NCBI RefSeq assembly: GCF_010093445.1
Contig: NZ_PDWW01000022.1
Span: 1-64,000, forward strand
Reading direction: 5' to 3'
Length of the DNA stretch: 64,000 nt
From: Pseudoxanthomonas japonensis
GTDB taxonomy: Bacteria; Pseudomonadota; Gammaproteobacteria; Xanthomonadales; Xanthomonadaceae
Position numbers and translations under genes: made by a program. Below, in pieces: positions 46,542 through 58,295 of the stretch. The notes under the pieces were generated by a model that saw only the letters and a program-made list of their open reading frames with translations, was not told the origin of the DNA and did no database searches. Positions within the stretch are counted from its first letter, which is position 1. Each line of letters begins with the position of its first letter.

Positions 46542-48128
46542 ATGCTGGACGCCAATCTGAAGACGCAGCTCACGGCCTACATGGAAAAGGCCGTGCGCCC
46601 GATCCACATCACTGCGCACCTGGACGACAGCGCCGGCTCCGCCGAACTGCAGGCGTTGTTGAAGGACTTGCAGGAGGTCTCCGACAAGATCACCGTCACC
46701 GAGCAGCGCGGCGGCGAACGCACGCCGTCGTTCGCGCTGACCTCGCCCGGCCACGACATTCACCTGACCTTCGCCGGCCTGCCGATGGGCCACGAGTTCA
46801 CCTCGCTGGTGCTGGCGCTGCTGCAGGTTGGCGGACACCCATCGAAGCTGGCGCAGGACGTGATCGAACAGATCCGCTCGCTCGACGGCGACTACCGCTT
46901 TGAAACCTATTTCTCGCTGTCGTGCCAGAACTGCCCGGACGTGGTGCAGGCACTGAACCTGATGGCGGTGCTGAACCCGAAGATCCAGCACGTCGCCATC
47001 GACGGCGCCCTGTTCCAGCAGGAAGTCGAGCAGCGCGAAGTGATGTCGGTGCCGACGATCTTCCTCAACGGCGAGGTCTTCGGCGCTGGCCGCATGGGTG
47101 TGGAAGAGATCGTCGCCAAGCTGGACACCAACGCCGGCAAGCGCGACGCCGAGAAGATCAAGGCGAAGGCGCCGTATGACGTGCTCGTCGTCGGCGGTGG
47201 TCCGGCTGGCGCGTCCGCGGCGATCTATGCCGCGCGCAAGGGCATCCGCACCGGCGTGGCGGCCGAGCGCTTCGGCGGCCAGGTGCTGGACACGATGGCC
47301 ATCGAGAATTTCATCTCCGTGCCGTACACCGAAGGCCCGAAACTGGCCGCGGCGCTGGAGCAGCACGTCAAGGACTACCAGGTCGACGTGATGAACCTGC
47401 AGCGCGCGGAGAAGCTGGTGCCGGCAGGCAAGGACGGACTGGTCGAAGTGCAGCTCGCCAACGGCGCGTCGCTGCGCTCGAAGACGGTGATCCTGTCCAC
47501 CGGCGCACGCTGGCGGCAGATGAACGTGCCCGGCGAGAACGAGTACCGCAACAAGGGCGTGGCCTACTGCCCGCACTGCGACGGCCCGCTGTTCAAGGGC
47601 AAGCGCGTGGCGGTGATCGGCGGCGGCAACTCCGGTGTCGAGGCGGCGATCGACCTGGCCGGCATCGTGGCGCACGTGACCCTGATCGAATTCGACAGCC
47701 AGCTGCGCGCCGACGACGTGCTGCAGCGCAAGCTGCGCAGCCTGCCGAACGTGCGCATCGTCGCCAGCGCGCAGACCACCGAAGTCCTCGGCGACGGCAG
47801 CAAGGTCACCGGCCTGGTCTACAAGGACCGCACGGGCGGCGACACGTACCGCGTCGAACTCGAAGGCATCTTCGTGCAGATCGGCCTGCTGCCGAACACG
47901 GAATGGCTGAAGGGCGTGGTGGACCTCAGTCCGCGCGGCGAGATCATCGTCGACGACCGTGGCCAGACCAGCGTGCCGGGCGTGTTCGCCGCCGGCGACG
48001 CCACCACGGTGCCGTACAAGCAGATCGTCATCGCCATGGGCGAGGGCTCGAAGGCCGCGCTGAGCGCGTTCGACCACCTGATCCGCACGTCGGCGCCGGT
48101 GGAAACCCCGGACGCGGTCGCGGCATGA
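46542..48128 (+). CDS. ahpF: Alkyl hydroperoxide reductase, flavoprotein subunit
   Basis: AhpF passes electrons from NADH through FAD and two disulphides to AhpC. The protein is 528 residues. The N-terminal thioredoxin-like domain has Cys128 and Cys131 ([11 protein letters not shown]). The FAD loop is [20 protein letters not shown], the second disulphide Cys343/Cys346 ([11 protein letters not shown]), and the NADH loop [20 protein letters not shown]. The start has GGAGA upstream. It lies between ahpC and oxyR, the known Xanthomonas order. Confidence 0.98.
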   Translation: MLDANLKTQLTAYMEKAVRPIHITAHLDDSAGSAELQALLKDLQEVSDKITVTEQRGGERTPSFALTSPGHDIHLTFAGLPMGHEFTSLVLALLQVGGHPSKLAQDVIEQIRSLDGDYRFETYFSLSCQNCPDVVQALNLMAVLNPKIQHVAIDGALFQQEVEQREVMSVPTIFLNGEVFGAGRMGVEEIVAKLDTNAGKRDAEKIKAKAPYDVLVVGGGPAGASAAIYAARKGIRTGVAAERFGGQVLDTMAIENFISVPYTEGPKLAAALEQHVKDYQVDVMNLQRAEKLVPAGKDGLVEVQLANGASLRSKTVILSTGARWRQMNVPGENEYRNKGVAYCPHCDGPLFKGKRVAVIGGGNSGVEAAIDLAGIVAHVTLIEFDSQLRADDVLQRKLRSLPNVRIVASAQTTEVLGDGSKVTGLVYKDRTGGDTYRVELEGIFVQIGLLPNTEWLKGVVDLSPRGEIIVDDRGQTSVPGVFAAGDATTVPYKQIVIAMGEGSKAALSAFDHLIRTSAPVETPDAVAA

Positions 48129-48196
48129 TGCATGGGCGCGGACCGCACTGTCCGCGCCGCGTCGCACGCAAGGCGGTTCCCTGAGGGAGGAGTCCG

Positions 48197-49156
48197 ATGA
48201 ACCTGCGCGATCTCAAGTACCTGGTGGCCTTGGCCGACCACAAGCATTTCGGTCGCGCCGCCGCCGCGTGCTACGTCAGCCAGCCCACGCTGTCGACCCA
48301 GATCAGGAAGCTGGAAGACGAACTCGGCGTGCCGCTGGTCGAGCGCGCGCCGCGCAAGGTCATGCTGACGCCGGCCGGCCGCGATGCCGCCGACCGCGCG
48401 CGCCGCATCGTCGCCGAAGTCGAGCAGATGAAGGAGGCCGCGCGCCGCAGCCAGGACCCGGAGGCCGGCACGGTGCGCCTGGGCATCTTCCCCACGCTCG
48501 GTCCCTACCTGCTGCCGCACGTGGTGCCACGCCTGCGCGCGCGCTTCCCGCACCTGGAGTTGCTGCTGGTCGAGGAAAAGAGCGACGTGCTGCTCGCGCG
48601 CCTGCGCGAAGGCAAGCTGGATGCGGGCCTGCTGGCATTGCCGGTCACCGACGACCAGTTGCATACCGAATTCCTGTTCGAAGAGCCGTTCGTGCTGGCG
48701 GTACCGGAGTCGCATCCGTTGGCGACGCGCGATTCGCTGAGCCTTGCGGAACTGTCGCAGCAGCAGTTGCTGTTGCTGGAGGACGGACATTGCCTGCGCG
48801 AGCAGGCGCTGGACGTGTGCCGCCTGTCGGGCGCCAACGAAAAGTCCGAGTTCCGCGCCACCAGCCTGGAGACGCTGCGGCAGATGGTGGCGGCCGACGT
48901 CGGCATCACCCTGCTGCCGACGCTCGCGGTGAAGCCACCGGTCGCGCGCTCGGACAACATCCACCTGCTCGGCTTCAGCGATTCGCACCCGAGCCGGCAG
49001 ATCGCCATGGTGTGGCGCAAGAGCTCGGCGATGAGCGAGTTCCTGCAGCAGCTCGCACAGGTGTTCCGCGAACTGCCGCAAGGCCTGTTCGAACCCGACG
49101 CGCCGGTGCCCCGCGCACCCGCGACGCCTGAACACACGGCGACCCACGCGGCTTGA
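48197..49156 (+). CDS. oxyR: Hydrogen peroxide-sensing regulator OxyR
   Basis: OxyR is a LysR-type activator that senses H2O2 by disulphide formation. The protein is 319 residues. The helix-turn-helix is HFGRAAAACYVSQPTLSTQI. The sensor cysteines Cys199 and Cys208 sit in LLLEDGHCLREQALDVC, at the same numbering as in E. coli. It follows ahpF by 68 nt and likely regulates ahpC through the site at 45505-45541. The start has GGGAGGAG upstream. Confidence 0.97.
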   Translation: MNLRDLKYLVALADHKHFGRAAAACYVSQPTLSTQIRKLEDELGVPLVERAPRKVMLTPAGRDAADRARRIVAEVEQMKEAARRSQDPEAGTVRLGIFPTLGPYLLPHVVPRLRARFPHLELLLVEEKSDVLLARLREGKLDAGLLALPVTDDQLHTEFLFEEPFVLAVPESHPLATRDSLSLAELSQQQLLLLEDGHCLREQALDVCRLSGANEKSEFRATSLETLRQMVAADVGITLLPTLAVKPPVARSDNIHLLGFSDSHPSRQIAMVWRKSSAMSEFLQQLAQVFRELPQGLFEPDAPVPRAPATPEHTATHAA

Positions 49157-49267
49157 AGCCGCCGCGCTTCCGGGCTACGGTAGAAGCGCAAATCAGGACT
49201 CCGATGGGCGACGCCGCAATGCGTCGCCCGTTTCCTTTGCGCGACCCTAAAAACCACAGAGAAACCC

Positions 49268-49708
49268 ATGAACAACACCCGCACCAGCGGCCTGCCGCCC
49301 TCCCTGCCCCCGCTCGTCGTTTCCAGCCGCGACCTGTCCCGCCTGGAAGCCCTGCTCGACACGCCCGTCTTGCGCCGCCACCCCGCCGCGCTGGCATTGA
49401 TGGACGAACTGAACCGCGCCGACGTGCGCACGCCGGACGACATGCCGGACAACGTGGTGACGATGCACTCGCGCGTGGAATGCGAGGACGAGCTCACCGG
49501 AGAACACCATCGCCTGACCCTGGTGTATCCCCACGAAGCGAATGTCGAGACCGGTCTGGTCTCCGTGCTCGCGCCGGTCGGCAGCGCCCTGCTCGGACTG
49601 GCCGTGGGTCAGACGATCGACTGGCAGGCGTCGGGCAACCGACCCTTGCGCCTGCGGGTCACCGCGATCGAATACCAGCCGGAAGCGAGTGGAGATCTGC
49701 ATCGCTGA
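49268..49708 (+). CDS. rnk: Nucleoside diphosphate kinase regulator (Rnk/GreA-like)
   Basis: A 146-residue Rnk-type protein that binds RNA polymerase like GreA's C-terminal domain. It starts after an unrelated Pro-rich stretch; the core is RVECEDELTGEHHRLTLVYP then VSVLAPVGSALLGLAVGQTI, and DWQASGNRPLRLRVTAIEYQ ends it. The Rnk family affects nucleoside diphosphate kinase levels and transcription. It follows oxyR by 111 nt and may be the orfX known after oxyR in Xanthomonas (inference). Confidence 0.88.
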   Translation: MNNTRTSGLPPSLPPLVVSSRDLSRLEALLDTPVLRRHPAALALMDELNRADVRTPDDMPDNVVTMHSRVECEDELTGEHHRLTLVYPHEANVETGLVSVLAPVGSALLGLAVGQTIDWQASGNRPLRLRVTAIEYQPEASGDLHR

Positions 49709-49793
49709 TTGCTTGCTGGATCGACATGCGGAACGTTGTCGACGCTCGAACTCAGTTGGCTCGCGGCAATTTGTATGAGTGGTGGGAGATGGT

Positions 49794-49821
49794 GCCGCTC
49801 GCCGCGGAGGCGGCGAGCGGC
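49794..49821 (+). terminator. GC-rich hairpin after rnk
   Basis: GCCGCTCGCCG and CGGCGAGCGGC form an 11-bp stem with a 6-nt loop, 86 nt beyond the rnk stop. No T-run follows. It lies in the gene-free stretch 49709-50138. Confidence 0.45.
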
Positions 49822-49925
49822 GCCATGTGTCTGAGACAGAAAACTCCTCCCGCCAGGCCATCAACAGCAGAACCCATCGCGGATGTGGCAACCGCCGACG
49901 CGGTGCGACTACATGGACTCCGTTG

Positions 49926-49986
49926 CCCCTCACCCCAACCCCTCTCTCCCACAGGGACTTCCTTCGGTCGCCGCAGGGAGAGGGCC
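49926..49986. repeat. CCCCTCACCCCAACCCCTCT-type intergenic repeat
   Basis: A CCCCTCACCCCAACCCCTCT block followed by an inverted GGGAGAGGG gives a loose palindrome of a kind scattered through Xanthomonadaceae. The remainder of 49709-50138 shows no gene or other element I recognise. Confidence 0.5.
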
Positions 49987-50138
49987 TTGAATCGCGCGAC
50001 CATGGCCAACAAGGCTCTCCCTGCGACAAGCCACACCATGCCAAAACAAAGCCAATTTCCACCCCTCGCCACAAACCCTCGCACCGGGGGACAAGGCATA
50101 CTTCCCCTCCCCATCCTGCGCCAACGCCGAGCCACCGC

Positions 50139-51104
50139 ATGAATTCCGCCGCCCCCAGCAAACTCCAGCAACTCCGCGAACTCTCCGTCGTCGTCGCCGA
50201 CACCGGCGACTACGACGCCATCAAGCGCCTCAAGCCGGTGGACTGCACCACCAACCCGACGCTGGTGAAGAAGGCGCTGGACCTGCCGGTGTACGCCGAT
50301 CTGATCGAGGAACAACTCGCCTGGGCACGTGCGCAGGGCGGCGGCGCATCGTTGGTCGATGAGGTCGTGGACCGCCTGACCGTCGGCGTAGGCGCCAAGC
50401 TCGCCGGCCTGATTCCCGGCCGCGTCTCCACCGAAGTCGATGCCGACCAGGCCTACGACACCGCCGCCACCGTCGCCAAGGCGCGCAAGTTCGTGCAGAT
50501 GTACGCCGACCATGGCATCGGCCGCGACCGCATCCTGATCAAGGTCGCCTCCACCTGGGAAGGCGTGGAAGCCGCGCGCGAGCTTCAGGCCGAAGGCATC
50601 GACTGCAACCTGACGCTGATCTTCAACCCGACCCAGGCCATCGCCTGCGCGGAAGCCGGTGCGTTCCTGATCTCGCCGTTCGTGGGCCGCATCCTCGACT
50701 GGTATGTCGCCAACGGGCAGACACCGGCGAGCATCGACGAGGACCCGGGCGTGGTGTTCGTGCGCGGCGTCTACGCCGAGTTCAAGCGCCGCGGCTCGCC
50801 GACGGTGGTGATGGGCGCCTCGTTCCGTTCCACCGCGCAGATCGAAGCGCTGGCCGGCTGCGACCGCCTGACCATTTCGCCCGACCTGCTGGAAAAGCTG
50901 GAACAGGAAACCGGCGACCTGCCGCGCAAGCTGTCGCCTGGTGCCGCTGAAGCGGTCACCGCCGCACCGGTGACGGCGGAGAGCTTCGCCGCCGCGATCG
51001 AGGCCGATCCGATGGCCAAGGAAAAGCTGGCGAGCGGCATCGACGCCTTCGCCAAGGACCTGCAGGCCCTACGCGCGACCATCCGCGGGAAGCTGTCGGC
51101 GTAA
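50139..51104 (+). CDS. tal: Transaldolase
   Basis: Transaldolase exchanges a dihydroxyacetone unit in the pentose phosphate pathway, with sedoheptulose 7-phosphate and glyceraldehyde 3-phosphate. The protein is 321 residues. The Schiff-base Lys135 is in [20 protein letters not shown], preceded by [14 protein letters not shown] and followed by [20 protein letters not shown] and [11 protein letters not shown]. The start ATG (50139) was taken because sequence upstream is low-complexity and repetitive. It stands alone. Confidence 0.97.
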   Translation: MNSAAPSKLQQLRELSVVVADTGDYDAIKRLKPVDCTTNPTLVKKALDLPVYADLIEEQLAWARAQGGGASLVDEVVDRLTVGVGAKLAGLIPGRVSTEVDADQAYDTAATVAKARKFVQMYADHGIGRDRILIKVASTWEGVEAARELQAEGIDCNLTLIFNPTQAIACAEAGAFLISPFVGRILDWYVANGQTPASIDEDPGVVFVRGVYAEFKRRGSPTVVMGASFRSTAQIEALAGCDRLTISPDLLEKLEQETGDLPRKLSPGAAEAVTAAPVTAESFAAAIEADPMAKEKLASGIDAFAKDLQALRATIRGKLSA

Positions 51105-51114
51105 CGTCCTCCCG

Positions 51115-51140
51115 CCCCGCCGTCCCGCGCGACGGCGGGG
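51115..51140 (+). terminator. Hairpin after tal
   Basis: CCCCGCCGTC and GACGGCGGGG form a 10-bp stem with a 6-nt loop, 11 nt after the tal stop. There is no T-run, so termination may be weak. Confidence 0.5.
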
Positions 51141-51176
51141 CTGGTGCCCAACCGGCGGAAGCGGGATGATCCGCGC

Positions 51177-52145
51177 ATGCGCCCTCTTCTGCTGTCATGC
51201 CTGTTGCTGGCCGCTCCGCCGGCCCTCGCCGCACCGGACCAGGTCCGGCTGGTCTTCGTCGGCGACATCATGGTCGCCGAGACGCCGGGCGAACTGATCG
51301 CCCGAGGGGGCGATCCCTTCGCGCCGTTCGCGCCGCTGCTGGCCGCGCACGACGTGCGCATCGGCAACCTGGAGTGCGTGGTCGCGACCACCGGCACCGC
51401 GGAAGAAAAGCCGTACACGTTCCGCGCCGATCCACGCAGCCTGCCGGTGCTGAAGCGGCACTTCGACGCCGTGTCGCTCGCCAACAACCACTCCGGCGAT
51501 TTCGGCAAGGCGGCCTTCGCCGAACAGCTCGACCTGCTGGAGAAGGCGGGCCTGCCCTACTTCGGCGGCGGGCGCGATGCCACCCGTGCGCATGCACCGT
51601 GGATCGTCGAACGCAACGGCCTGCGCATCGCGCTGCTGGGCTACGTGGAGTTCAAGCCACGCTCGTTCGAGGCCGACGCCACCCGCCCCGGCGTCGCCTG
51701 GAGCGGCGAGGACGACGATGTGATCGAGGACATCCTGGCCGCCCGGCGCGTGCACCATGCCGACATCGTGATTCCCTACCTGCACTGGGGCTGGGAGGAT
51801 GAACCCGACCCCAGCCCACGCCTGCGCGCCTTCGCGCGTCGCATGATCGATGCCGGGGCCGACATGGTGGTCGGCGGCCATCCGCACGTCACCCAGGGCG
51901 CCGAGTACTACCGCGGCAAGCCGATCGTCTACAGCCTGGGCAACTTCCTGTTCAACGGCTTCGACACGCCGGCCACGACCACCGGCTGGGTGTTGTCGGC
52001 GACGGTCGGCCGCGACGGCGTGGTGGACTGGCGCACGCACGTGGCCAGGCTCGATGCCGACGGCGTGCCGCACCCGGACGCGGCCGCCGCCAGTCCCTGC
52101 GCCAGTCCGGACCGGCAGTCCGTCCGCCAGTGCACGGGGGAATGA
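51177..52145 (+). CDS. CapA family protein (PGA capsule-type metallophosphatase)
   Basis: A 322-residue exported protein with a signal peptide ending PALAAPD. The CapA/PGA_cap domain follows: VRLVFVGDIMVAETP, GNLECVVATTG, VSLANNHSGDFGKAAF and ADIVIPYLHWGWEDEP with MVVGGHPHVTQGAEYY and VYSLGNFLFNGF. In Bacillus, CapA helps in poly-glutamate capsule anchoring; in Gram-negatives the role is unknown. The ATG at 51177 was preferred to the one 11 codons upstream because it gives the signal peptide. It is 1 nt from the next gene. Confidence 0.9.
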   Translation: MRPLLLSCLLLAAPPALAAPDQVRLVFVGDIMVAETPGELIARGGDPFAPFAPLLAAHDVRIGNLECVVATTGTAEEKPYTFRADPRSLPVLKRHFDAVSLANNHSGDFGKAAFAEQLDLLEKAGLPYFGGGRDATRAHAPWIVERNGLRIALLGYVEFKPRSFEADATRPGVAWSGEDDDVIEDILAARRVHHADIVIPYLHWGWEDEPDPSPRLRAFARRMIDAGADMVVGGHPHVTQGAEYYRGKPIVYSLGNFLFNGFDTPATTTGWVLSATVGRDGVVDWRTHVARLDADGVPHPDAAAASPCASPDRQSVRQCTGE

Positions 52146-52146
52146 C

Positions 52147-52536
52147 ATGAACGCATGGCACCCGCTCGCGGCGTTCGCCGCACTTGCGTTCGCCGGGCAG
52201 GCGCAGGCCGCCAGCGTGCGCTGCCACATCATCTACGGTGGCGAGGAATTCACGGTCGATGCGGCGCCGACGGCCGATCCGTACCGCGCAACCGGCACGA
52301 AGGTCGGGCGCTACTTCGAATTCAAGCCGGTCTACGTGGACCGCACGGCGACCGGCCAGGCGATCAAGGTGTACGTGTACGGCATGACCACGGGCCAGCC
52401 GGTGCTCATCCATGCGGCGACGCACGCGCCGCCCTTCTCCGATCGCCGCGGGCGACCGGGCTTCACCGGTTTCCACGCCGTGTACGAGCCCACCAAGAGC
52501 AGCGAACTGCAGTACTGGTGCGAACACCTGCCCTGA
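52147..52536 (+). CDS. Small exported protein of unknown function
   Basis: A 129-residue protein with a signal peptide ending GQAQA. The mature part has two cysteines, one near each end (SVRCHIIYGGEEF and LQYWCEHLP), which could form a disulphide, and is beta-strand-rich. No domain was recognised. It lies 1 nt after the CapA gene, so the two are likely co-transcribed and may work together in the periplasm. Confidence 0.7.
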   Translation: MNAWHPLAAFAALAFAGQAQAASVRCHIIYGGEEFTVDAAPTADPYRATGTKVGRYFEFKPVYVDRTATGQAIKVYVYGMTTGQPVLIHAATHAPPFSDRRGRPGFTGFHAVYEPTKSSELQYWCEHLP

Positions 52537-52551
52537 GGCAGGCGCGACCGC

Positions 52552-53202
52552 TCAGGCCTCCAGCCCGATCGGGCAGCTCACGCCCGTGCCGCCGAGGCCG
52601 CAGTAGCCGTTCGGATTCTTCGCCAGGTACTGCTGGTGGTAATCCTCGGCGTAGTAGAACGGCGGTGCCGGATACACGACTTCGGTCGTGATGCCGCCGT
52701 AGCCCGCCGCCTTCAATTGCTGCTGATAGGCCTGCAGGCTCGCTTCCGCAGCCGCCTGCTGTTCCGGCGTGTGGCAATGGATGCCGGAGCGGTACTGGGT
52801 ACCGACGTCGTTGCCCTGGCGCATGCCCTGCGTGGGATCGTGGCTTTCCCAGAACACCTGCAACAGGCGTTCGAACGACACCTGCGCGGGGTCGTACACG
52901 ACGCGCACGACTTCGTTGTGGCCGGTCTGGCCGGAACAGACCTCTTCGTAGATTGCGTTCGGCGTGCCGCCGCCGGCATAGCCGACCGACGTGCTGTACA
53001 CGCCGGGCACGTTCCAGAACTTGCGCTCGGCGCCCCAGAAGCAACCCAAGCCGAATTCGACCTGCTGCAGACCTTCGAACGCACCCTGCAGCGGATGTCC
53101 GTTGACGAAATGCACGTTGTGCAGCGGCAGCGGCGTGCTGCGACCGGGCAGCATGTCTTCCGCGCGCGGCATGCGCTGCTTGTAGGCTCCGATACCCAGC
53201 AT
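52552..53202 (-). CDS. msrA: Peptide methionine sulfoxide reductase A
   Basis: MsrA repairs methionine-S-sulfoxide in proteins. The protein is 216 residues. The catalytic Cys54 is in [20 protein letters not shown], followed by [32 protein letters not shown] and [17 protein letters not shown]. The recycling cysteines lie near the end ([13 protein letters not shown]). It belongs to the group with an N-terminal extension of about 45 residues. It follows the convergent exported gene by 15 nt and may support the ahp/oxyR oxidative-stress group. Confidence 0.96.
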   Translation of the reverse strand: MLGIGAYKQRMPRAEDMLPGRSTPLPLHNVHFVNGHPLQGAFEGLQQVEFGLGCFWGAERKFWNVPGVYSTSVGYAGGGTPNAIYEEVCSGQTGHNEVVRVVYDPAQVSFERLLQVFWESHDPTQGMRQGNDVGTQYRSGIHCHTPEQQAAAEASLQAYQQQLKAAGYGGITTEVVYPAPPFYYAEDYHQQYLAKNPNGYCGLGGTGVSCPIGLEA

Positions 53203-53230
53203 GGCGAACCTCGTGGTCGTGGGCGACGGA

Positions 53231-53500
53231 TCAGGCGGGCAGGATGCCCAGGCCTTCGTCGTCGCCTTCCAAGATGGGGCCGTCGTCGCGCGATTCCAGC
53301 CCCAGCGCCTTCACGACGTCCTGCGCCTCGGGGAACGCTGTGTCCGGCACGCAGACCCGCAGCACGCCGAACAGGGGCAGTTCGCCCATGCCGCCCAGCA
53401 GGGATTCGCCGAACACGAACGCGGGAATCTCCGCCTCCTCCAGCGCGTGCTTCACCAGGTGGGCGTCGAACAGGTTGTCGGCCAGGTAGACCACGCGCAT
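53231..53500 (-). CDS. DUF2007 protein (putative signal-transducing protein)
   Basis: An 89-residue protein beginning [20 protein letters not shown], followed by [20 protein letters not shown] and [20 protein letters not shown]. This matches DUF2007, a small ferredoxin-like domain. The function is unknown. It lies 28 nt upstream of msrA on the same strand and 37 nt after the GST gene. Confidence 0.82.
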   Translation of the reverse strand: MRVVYLADNLFDAHLVKHALEEAEIPAFVFGESLLGGMGELPLFGVLRVCVPDTAFPEAQDVVKALGLESRDDGPILEGDDEGLGILPA

Positions 53501-53537
53501 GGGATTCGTCCTCCGCAACCAGCCTACAGCACGCCCG

Positions 53538-54206
53538 TCAGCGCGGCGACCGCAGCGCCTCGGTGGCGGCCACGGATTCGGTTTCCACGGCGGCGGCGGC
53601 CCGCCATTCCCGCATCGCCGGCAAGGCGAACAGCGCCTGCATGTAGCGGTGCGCCGTGTCGTCCACCGCCACGCCATAGCCGTCGAAGCGGATCGCCACC
53701 GGCGCATACATCGCGTCGACGATGCCGAACTCGCCGCACAGGAATTCCCCATGCTCGCCATGTGCCGCGCGCAACTGGCGCCACAGAGCCTGCACGCGGT
53801 CGATGTCGGCCTGCGCGGCCGCATCCCACCGGTAGGCATCCGGCGTGCGCCGGCTGTTCATCGGCAACTGCGTGCGCAGCGCGACGAAGCCCGCATGCAT
53901 TTCCGCCGCGGCGGCGCGGGCCAGCGCGCGCACTGCGCGGTCCGCCGGCCAGCCGCGTCCGTCGAGCCAGCGCTCGTTGGCGTATTCGCAGATCGCCAGC
54001 GAATCCCAGACCCGGACATCGCCATCGTGCAGCGCCGGCACCTTGCCCGTGGGCGAATGACGGCGCACGTCGGCCGCGAACGCGGGCGTGTCCAGCAGCA
54101 GCCGGACTTCCTCGAACGCCACGCCGAAGTGCCGGAGCAGCAGCCACGGGCGCAACGACCAGGACGAGTAGTTCTTGTTGCCGATGACCAGGACCGGGAG
54201 GCTCAT
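53538..54206 (-). CDS. Glutathione S-transferase family protein
   Basis: A 222-residue GST. The N-terminal thioredoxin-like domain starts MSLPVLVIGNKNYSSWSLRP, with the glutathione-binding SPTGKVPALHDGDVRVWDSL and AICEYANER. The C-terminal helical domain follows from about residue 90. The NYSSWSLRPW start is typical of a Zeta/YfcF-like bacterial group. The substrate is unknown. It is divergent from glnS; the 95-nt gap holds both promoters. Confidence 0.9.
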   Translation of the reverse strand: MSLPVLVIGNKNYSSWSLRPWLLLRHFGVAFEEVRLLLDTPAFAADVRRHSPTGKVPALHDGDVRVWDSLAICEYANERWLDGRGWPADRAVRALARAAAAEMHAGFVALRTQLPMNSRRTPDAYRWDAAAQADIDRVQALWRQLRAAHGEHGEFLCGEFGIVDAMYAPVAIRFDGYGVAVDDTAHRYMQALFALPAMREWRAAAAVETESVAATEALRSPR

Positions 54207-54301
54207 GCCGGGCTCCATGCGCGCGAAGGCCGTTCAGGATAGACCAGCGGGTCGCCGGGACCGGCTAAACTTGCGGCTTTCCACGTACCCGCGCCCTTCC
54301 G

Positions 54302-56059
<1,758 letters not shown>

Positions 56060-56134
56060 GGCCGGCGCCTTTCACCGCTTCTTGAGGGCAGGAAAGGCAG
56101 GCTGCGCGCACCACCACCGAGGAAGGAGTCCGCC

Positions 56135-56554
56135 ATGACCCGCATCGCGCTGCGCCTGTTGCCTGCCCTGCTGTCCTGCCTGTTCCTGTTCTCGCTGTCG
56201 GGGTGCGCGGCACCCGCGTCCTCCGATGGCGCGACGACGGAGCCACCGGCCACCGTGACGCCGGCACCCAAGCCGACCGGCGGAAACCAGCCAGCGCGCG
56301 AGGCCGGCGCGATTACCGTGGACTACGCCTGCACGACCAGCGCCGACTGCGCGGTGAAGAACGTCGGCAACTGCTGCGGCGCGATGCCGGCCTGCGTCAA
56401 CAAGAACAGCCCCACCGATCCGCAGGGCGTGCAGGCGCAGTGCGCCGCCAGCGGTCGCATGGGTATCTGCGGCTTCGCCGACGTGAGCGCCTGCCAGTGC
56501 GTCAGCGGCCGCTGCGAATCCGATTCCTCCGTTGCGAAGTTGCCTGCCCAGTAA
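56135..56554 (+). CDS. Cysteine-rich lipoprotein of unknown function
   Basis: A 139-residue protein with a lipoprotein signal SCLFLFSLSGC (Cys24). A Pro/Thr-rich linker is followed by a compact domain with about ten cysteines: ITVDYACTTSADCAVKNVGN then CCGAMPACVNK, GMGICGFADV-like and ACQCVSGRCE. It looks like a secreted disulphide-rich fold. No family was assigned. Its TAA stop overlaps the next gene start by one base (TAATG), so the two are co-translated. Confidence 0.7.
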   Translation: MTRIALRLLPALLSCLFLFSLSGCAAPASSDGATTEPPATVTPAPKPTGGNQPAREAGAITVDYACTTSADCAVKNVGNCCGAMPACVNKNSPTDPQGVQAQCAASGRMGICGFADVSACQCVSGRCESDSSVAKLPAQ

Positions 56555-57114
56555 TGCTCTACCAACAGATCCACCTGACCCTGCCCGCCTGGACCCATGA
56601 CCTGGTCGATCCGGCGACGACCTACGCCAGCGACGAAGACAAGGTCGCGCTGGCCATCGACCTGTCGCGCCGCAACGTGGACGCCAACAGCGGCGGACCG
56701 TTCGGTGCGGTCGTGTTCGGCCCCGACCACCGCGTGATCGCGCTCGGCGTGAACCGCGTGATGCCGCACACCTGCTCGCTGGCGCATGCGGAAACCATGG
56801 CCTACATGCTGGCGCAGCAGCGCCTGCAGACGCCGCGCCTCAACGACGTGCTGGCGCCGGTCGTGCTGGCGACGTCGTCGCAGCCTTGCTGCCAGTGCTA
56901 CGGCGCCACCATCTGGGCCGGCATCGACCGCCTGCTGATCGGCGCGCGCGCCGAGGACGTGATGGAACTGACCGAGTTCGACGAAGGCCCGCTGCCGGCC
57001 AACTGGATCGGCGAGCTCAACCGGCGCGGCATCGAGGTCGTGCGCGACCTGTGCCGCGACGATGCGCGCGCCGTGCTGAAGCGCTACGGCGAACAGGGCG
57101 GCGACACGTACTGA
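56554..57114 (+). CDS. Nucleoside or tRNA deaminase family protein (guanine-deaminase-like)
   Basis: A 186-residue zinc-dependent CDA-fold deaminase. The zinc motif is HAETMAYMLAQ (H-A-E) with SSQPCCQCYGATIWAG (PCxxC-type, here PCCQC). The start segment NSGGPFGAVVFGPDHRVIAL resembles guanine deaminase and TadA-like enzymes. The substrate is not fixed by sequence; the long C-terminal region (DEGPLPANWIGELNRRGIEV) fits guanine-deaminase relatives. It overlaps the lipoprotein stop by one base. Confidence 0.82.
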   Translation: MLYQQIHLTLPAWTHDLVDPATTYASDEDKVALAIDLSRRNVDANSGGPFGAVVFGPDHRVIALGVNRVMPHTCSLAHAETMAYMLAQQRLQTPRLNDVLAPVVLATSSQPCCQCYGATIWAGIDRLLIGARAEDVMELTEFDEGPLPANWIGELNRRGIEVVRDLCRDDARAVLKRYGEQGGDTY

Positions 57115-57202
57115 GCAGCGCACGGAGAAGCCCTCCCCCGGCTTCTCCTGTACCCTGTCTGTGCGGCAGGAGCCGCAGCCATCCGCTTCACGCGACCGCG
57201 CC

Positions 57203-58255
57203 ATGTCATCGACGACCGGCCTGCTGGCTTATTGCCGCCAGGGATTCGAACCCGAACTTGCCGCCGAACTGACCGAGCGCGCTGCGCTGGCCGGATTCGC
57301 CGGTTATGCCCGCGCGCAGCGCAACGATGGCCATGTCGTGTTCGTATGCGAGCAGGCCGAGGCGCTGGACCGTGCGCTGCCGTGGCGCGACCTGATCTTC
57401 GCCCGGCAGAAGCTGCGCCTGCTCGCCGAACTGCGCGGCATCGATCCGAAGGACCGCATCACGCCGATCCTCGCCGCACTGTCCGGTGCCGGGCGCTACG
57501 GCGACCTGTGGGTCGAGCATCCGGATTCCGACAGCGCCAAGCCGCTTGCCGGGCTGGCGCGCAGCTTCGGCAACGCGCTGCGTCCTGCGCTGCGCAAGGC
57601 GGGTTTTTTGACCGAGAAGGACGATGCGCGTCTTCCGCGCCTGCACGTGGTGTTCGTGCAGGGCGACCATCTGTTCCTCTGCGTCGCCCACACCCGTGAC
57701 AGCGCGCCTTGGGCGCTCGGCATCCCCCGCCTGAAGCTGCTGCCGGATGCGCCGTCGCGCTCGGCGCTGAAGCTGGAAGAAGCCTTCCTGTCGCTGCTCG
57801 ACGACGCCCAGCGCGAGGCGCTGCTGAAGCCGGGCATGACCGCCGCCGATCTCGGCGCAGCACCGGGTGGATGGACCTGGGTGCTGACCCGCCACCACCT
57901 GCGCGTGACCAGCGTCGACAACGGTCCGCTGCGCGAGCACGTGCTGGCGACCGGGCTGGTCGAGCACCTGCGGGCCGACGGTTTCCACTGGAAGCCCACG
58001 CAATCGCTGGACTGGATGGTCTGCGACATGGTCGAACAACCGCGTCGCGTCGCCGAGCGCATGGCGCAGTGGTTCCGCGAGGGCTGGTGCCGGCATGCGG
58101 TGTTCAACCTCAAGCTGCCGATGAAGAAGCGCTGGGACGAGACGAAGCTGTGTCTCGAGCTGTTCGAGGAGCAGGCCGGCCGACCGCTCGAGGTGCGCGC
58201 GCGCCAGCTCTACCACGACCGCGAAGAGATCACGGTGTTCGCCACGCCCGGCTGA
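57203..58255 (+). CDS. rlmM: 23S rRNA C2498 2'-O-methyltransferase
   Basis: RlmM methylates C2498 of 23S rRNA. The protein is 350 residues. The N-terminal THUMP-like part begins TGLLAYCRQGFEPELAAELT. The Rossmann methyltransferase has the SAM loop GMTAADLGAAPGGWTWVLTR, and the family residues DWMVCDMVEQPRRVAERMAQ and NLKLPMKKRWDE. The ATG at 57203 was preferred to 57161 because it begins the conserved domain. It lies about 90 nt after the deaminase gene. Confidence 0.92.
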   Translation: MSSTTGLLAYCRQGFEPELAAELTERAALAGFAGYARAQRNDGHVVFVCEQAEALDRALPWRDLIFARQKLRLLAELRGIDPKDRITPILAALSGAGRYGDLWVEHPDSDSAKPLAGLARSFGNALRPALRKAGFLTEKDDARLPRLHVVFVQGDHLFLCVAHTRDSAPWALGIPRLKLLPDAPSRSALKLEEAFLSLLDDAQREALLKPGMTAADLGAAPGGWTWVLTRHHLRVTSVDNGPLREHVLATGLVEHLRADGFHWKPTQSLDWMVCDMVEQPRRVAERMAQWFREGWCRHAVFNLKLPMKKRWDETKLCLELFEEQAGRPLEVRARQLYHDREEITVFATPG

Positions 58256-58295
58256 CACGTTGCCGGCATTACCCACGCCACCCGAGGGGAAACGG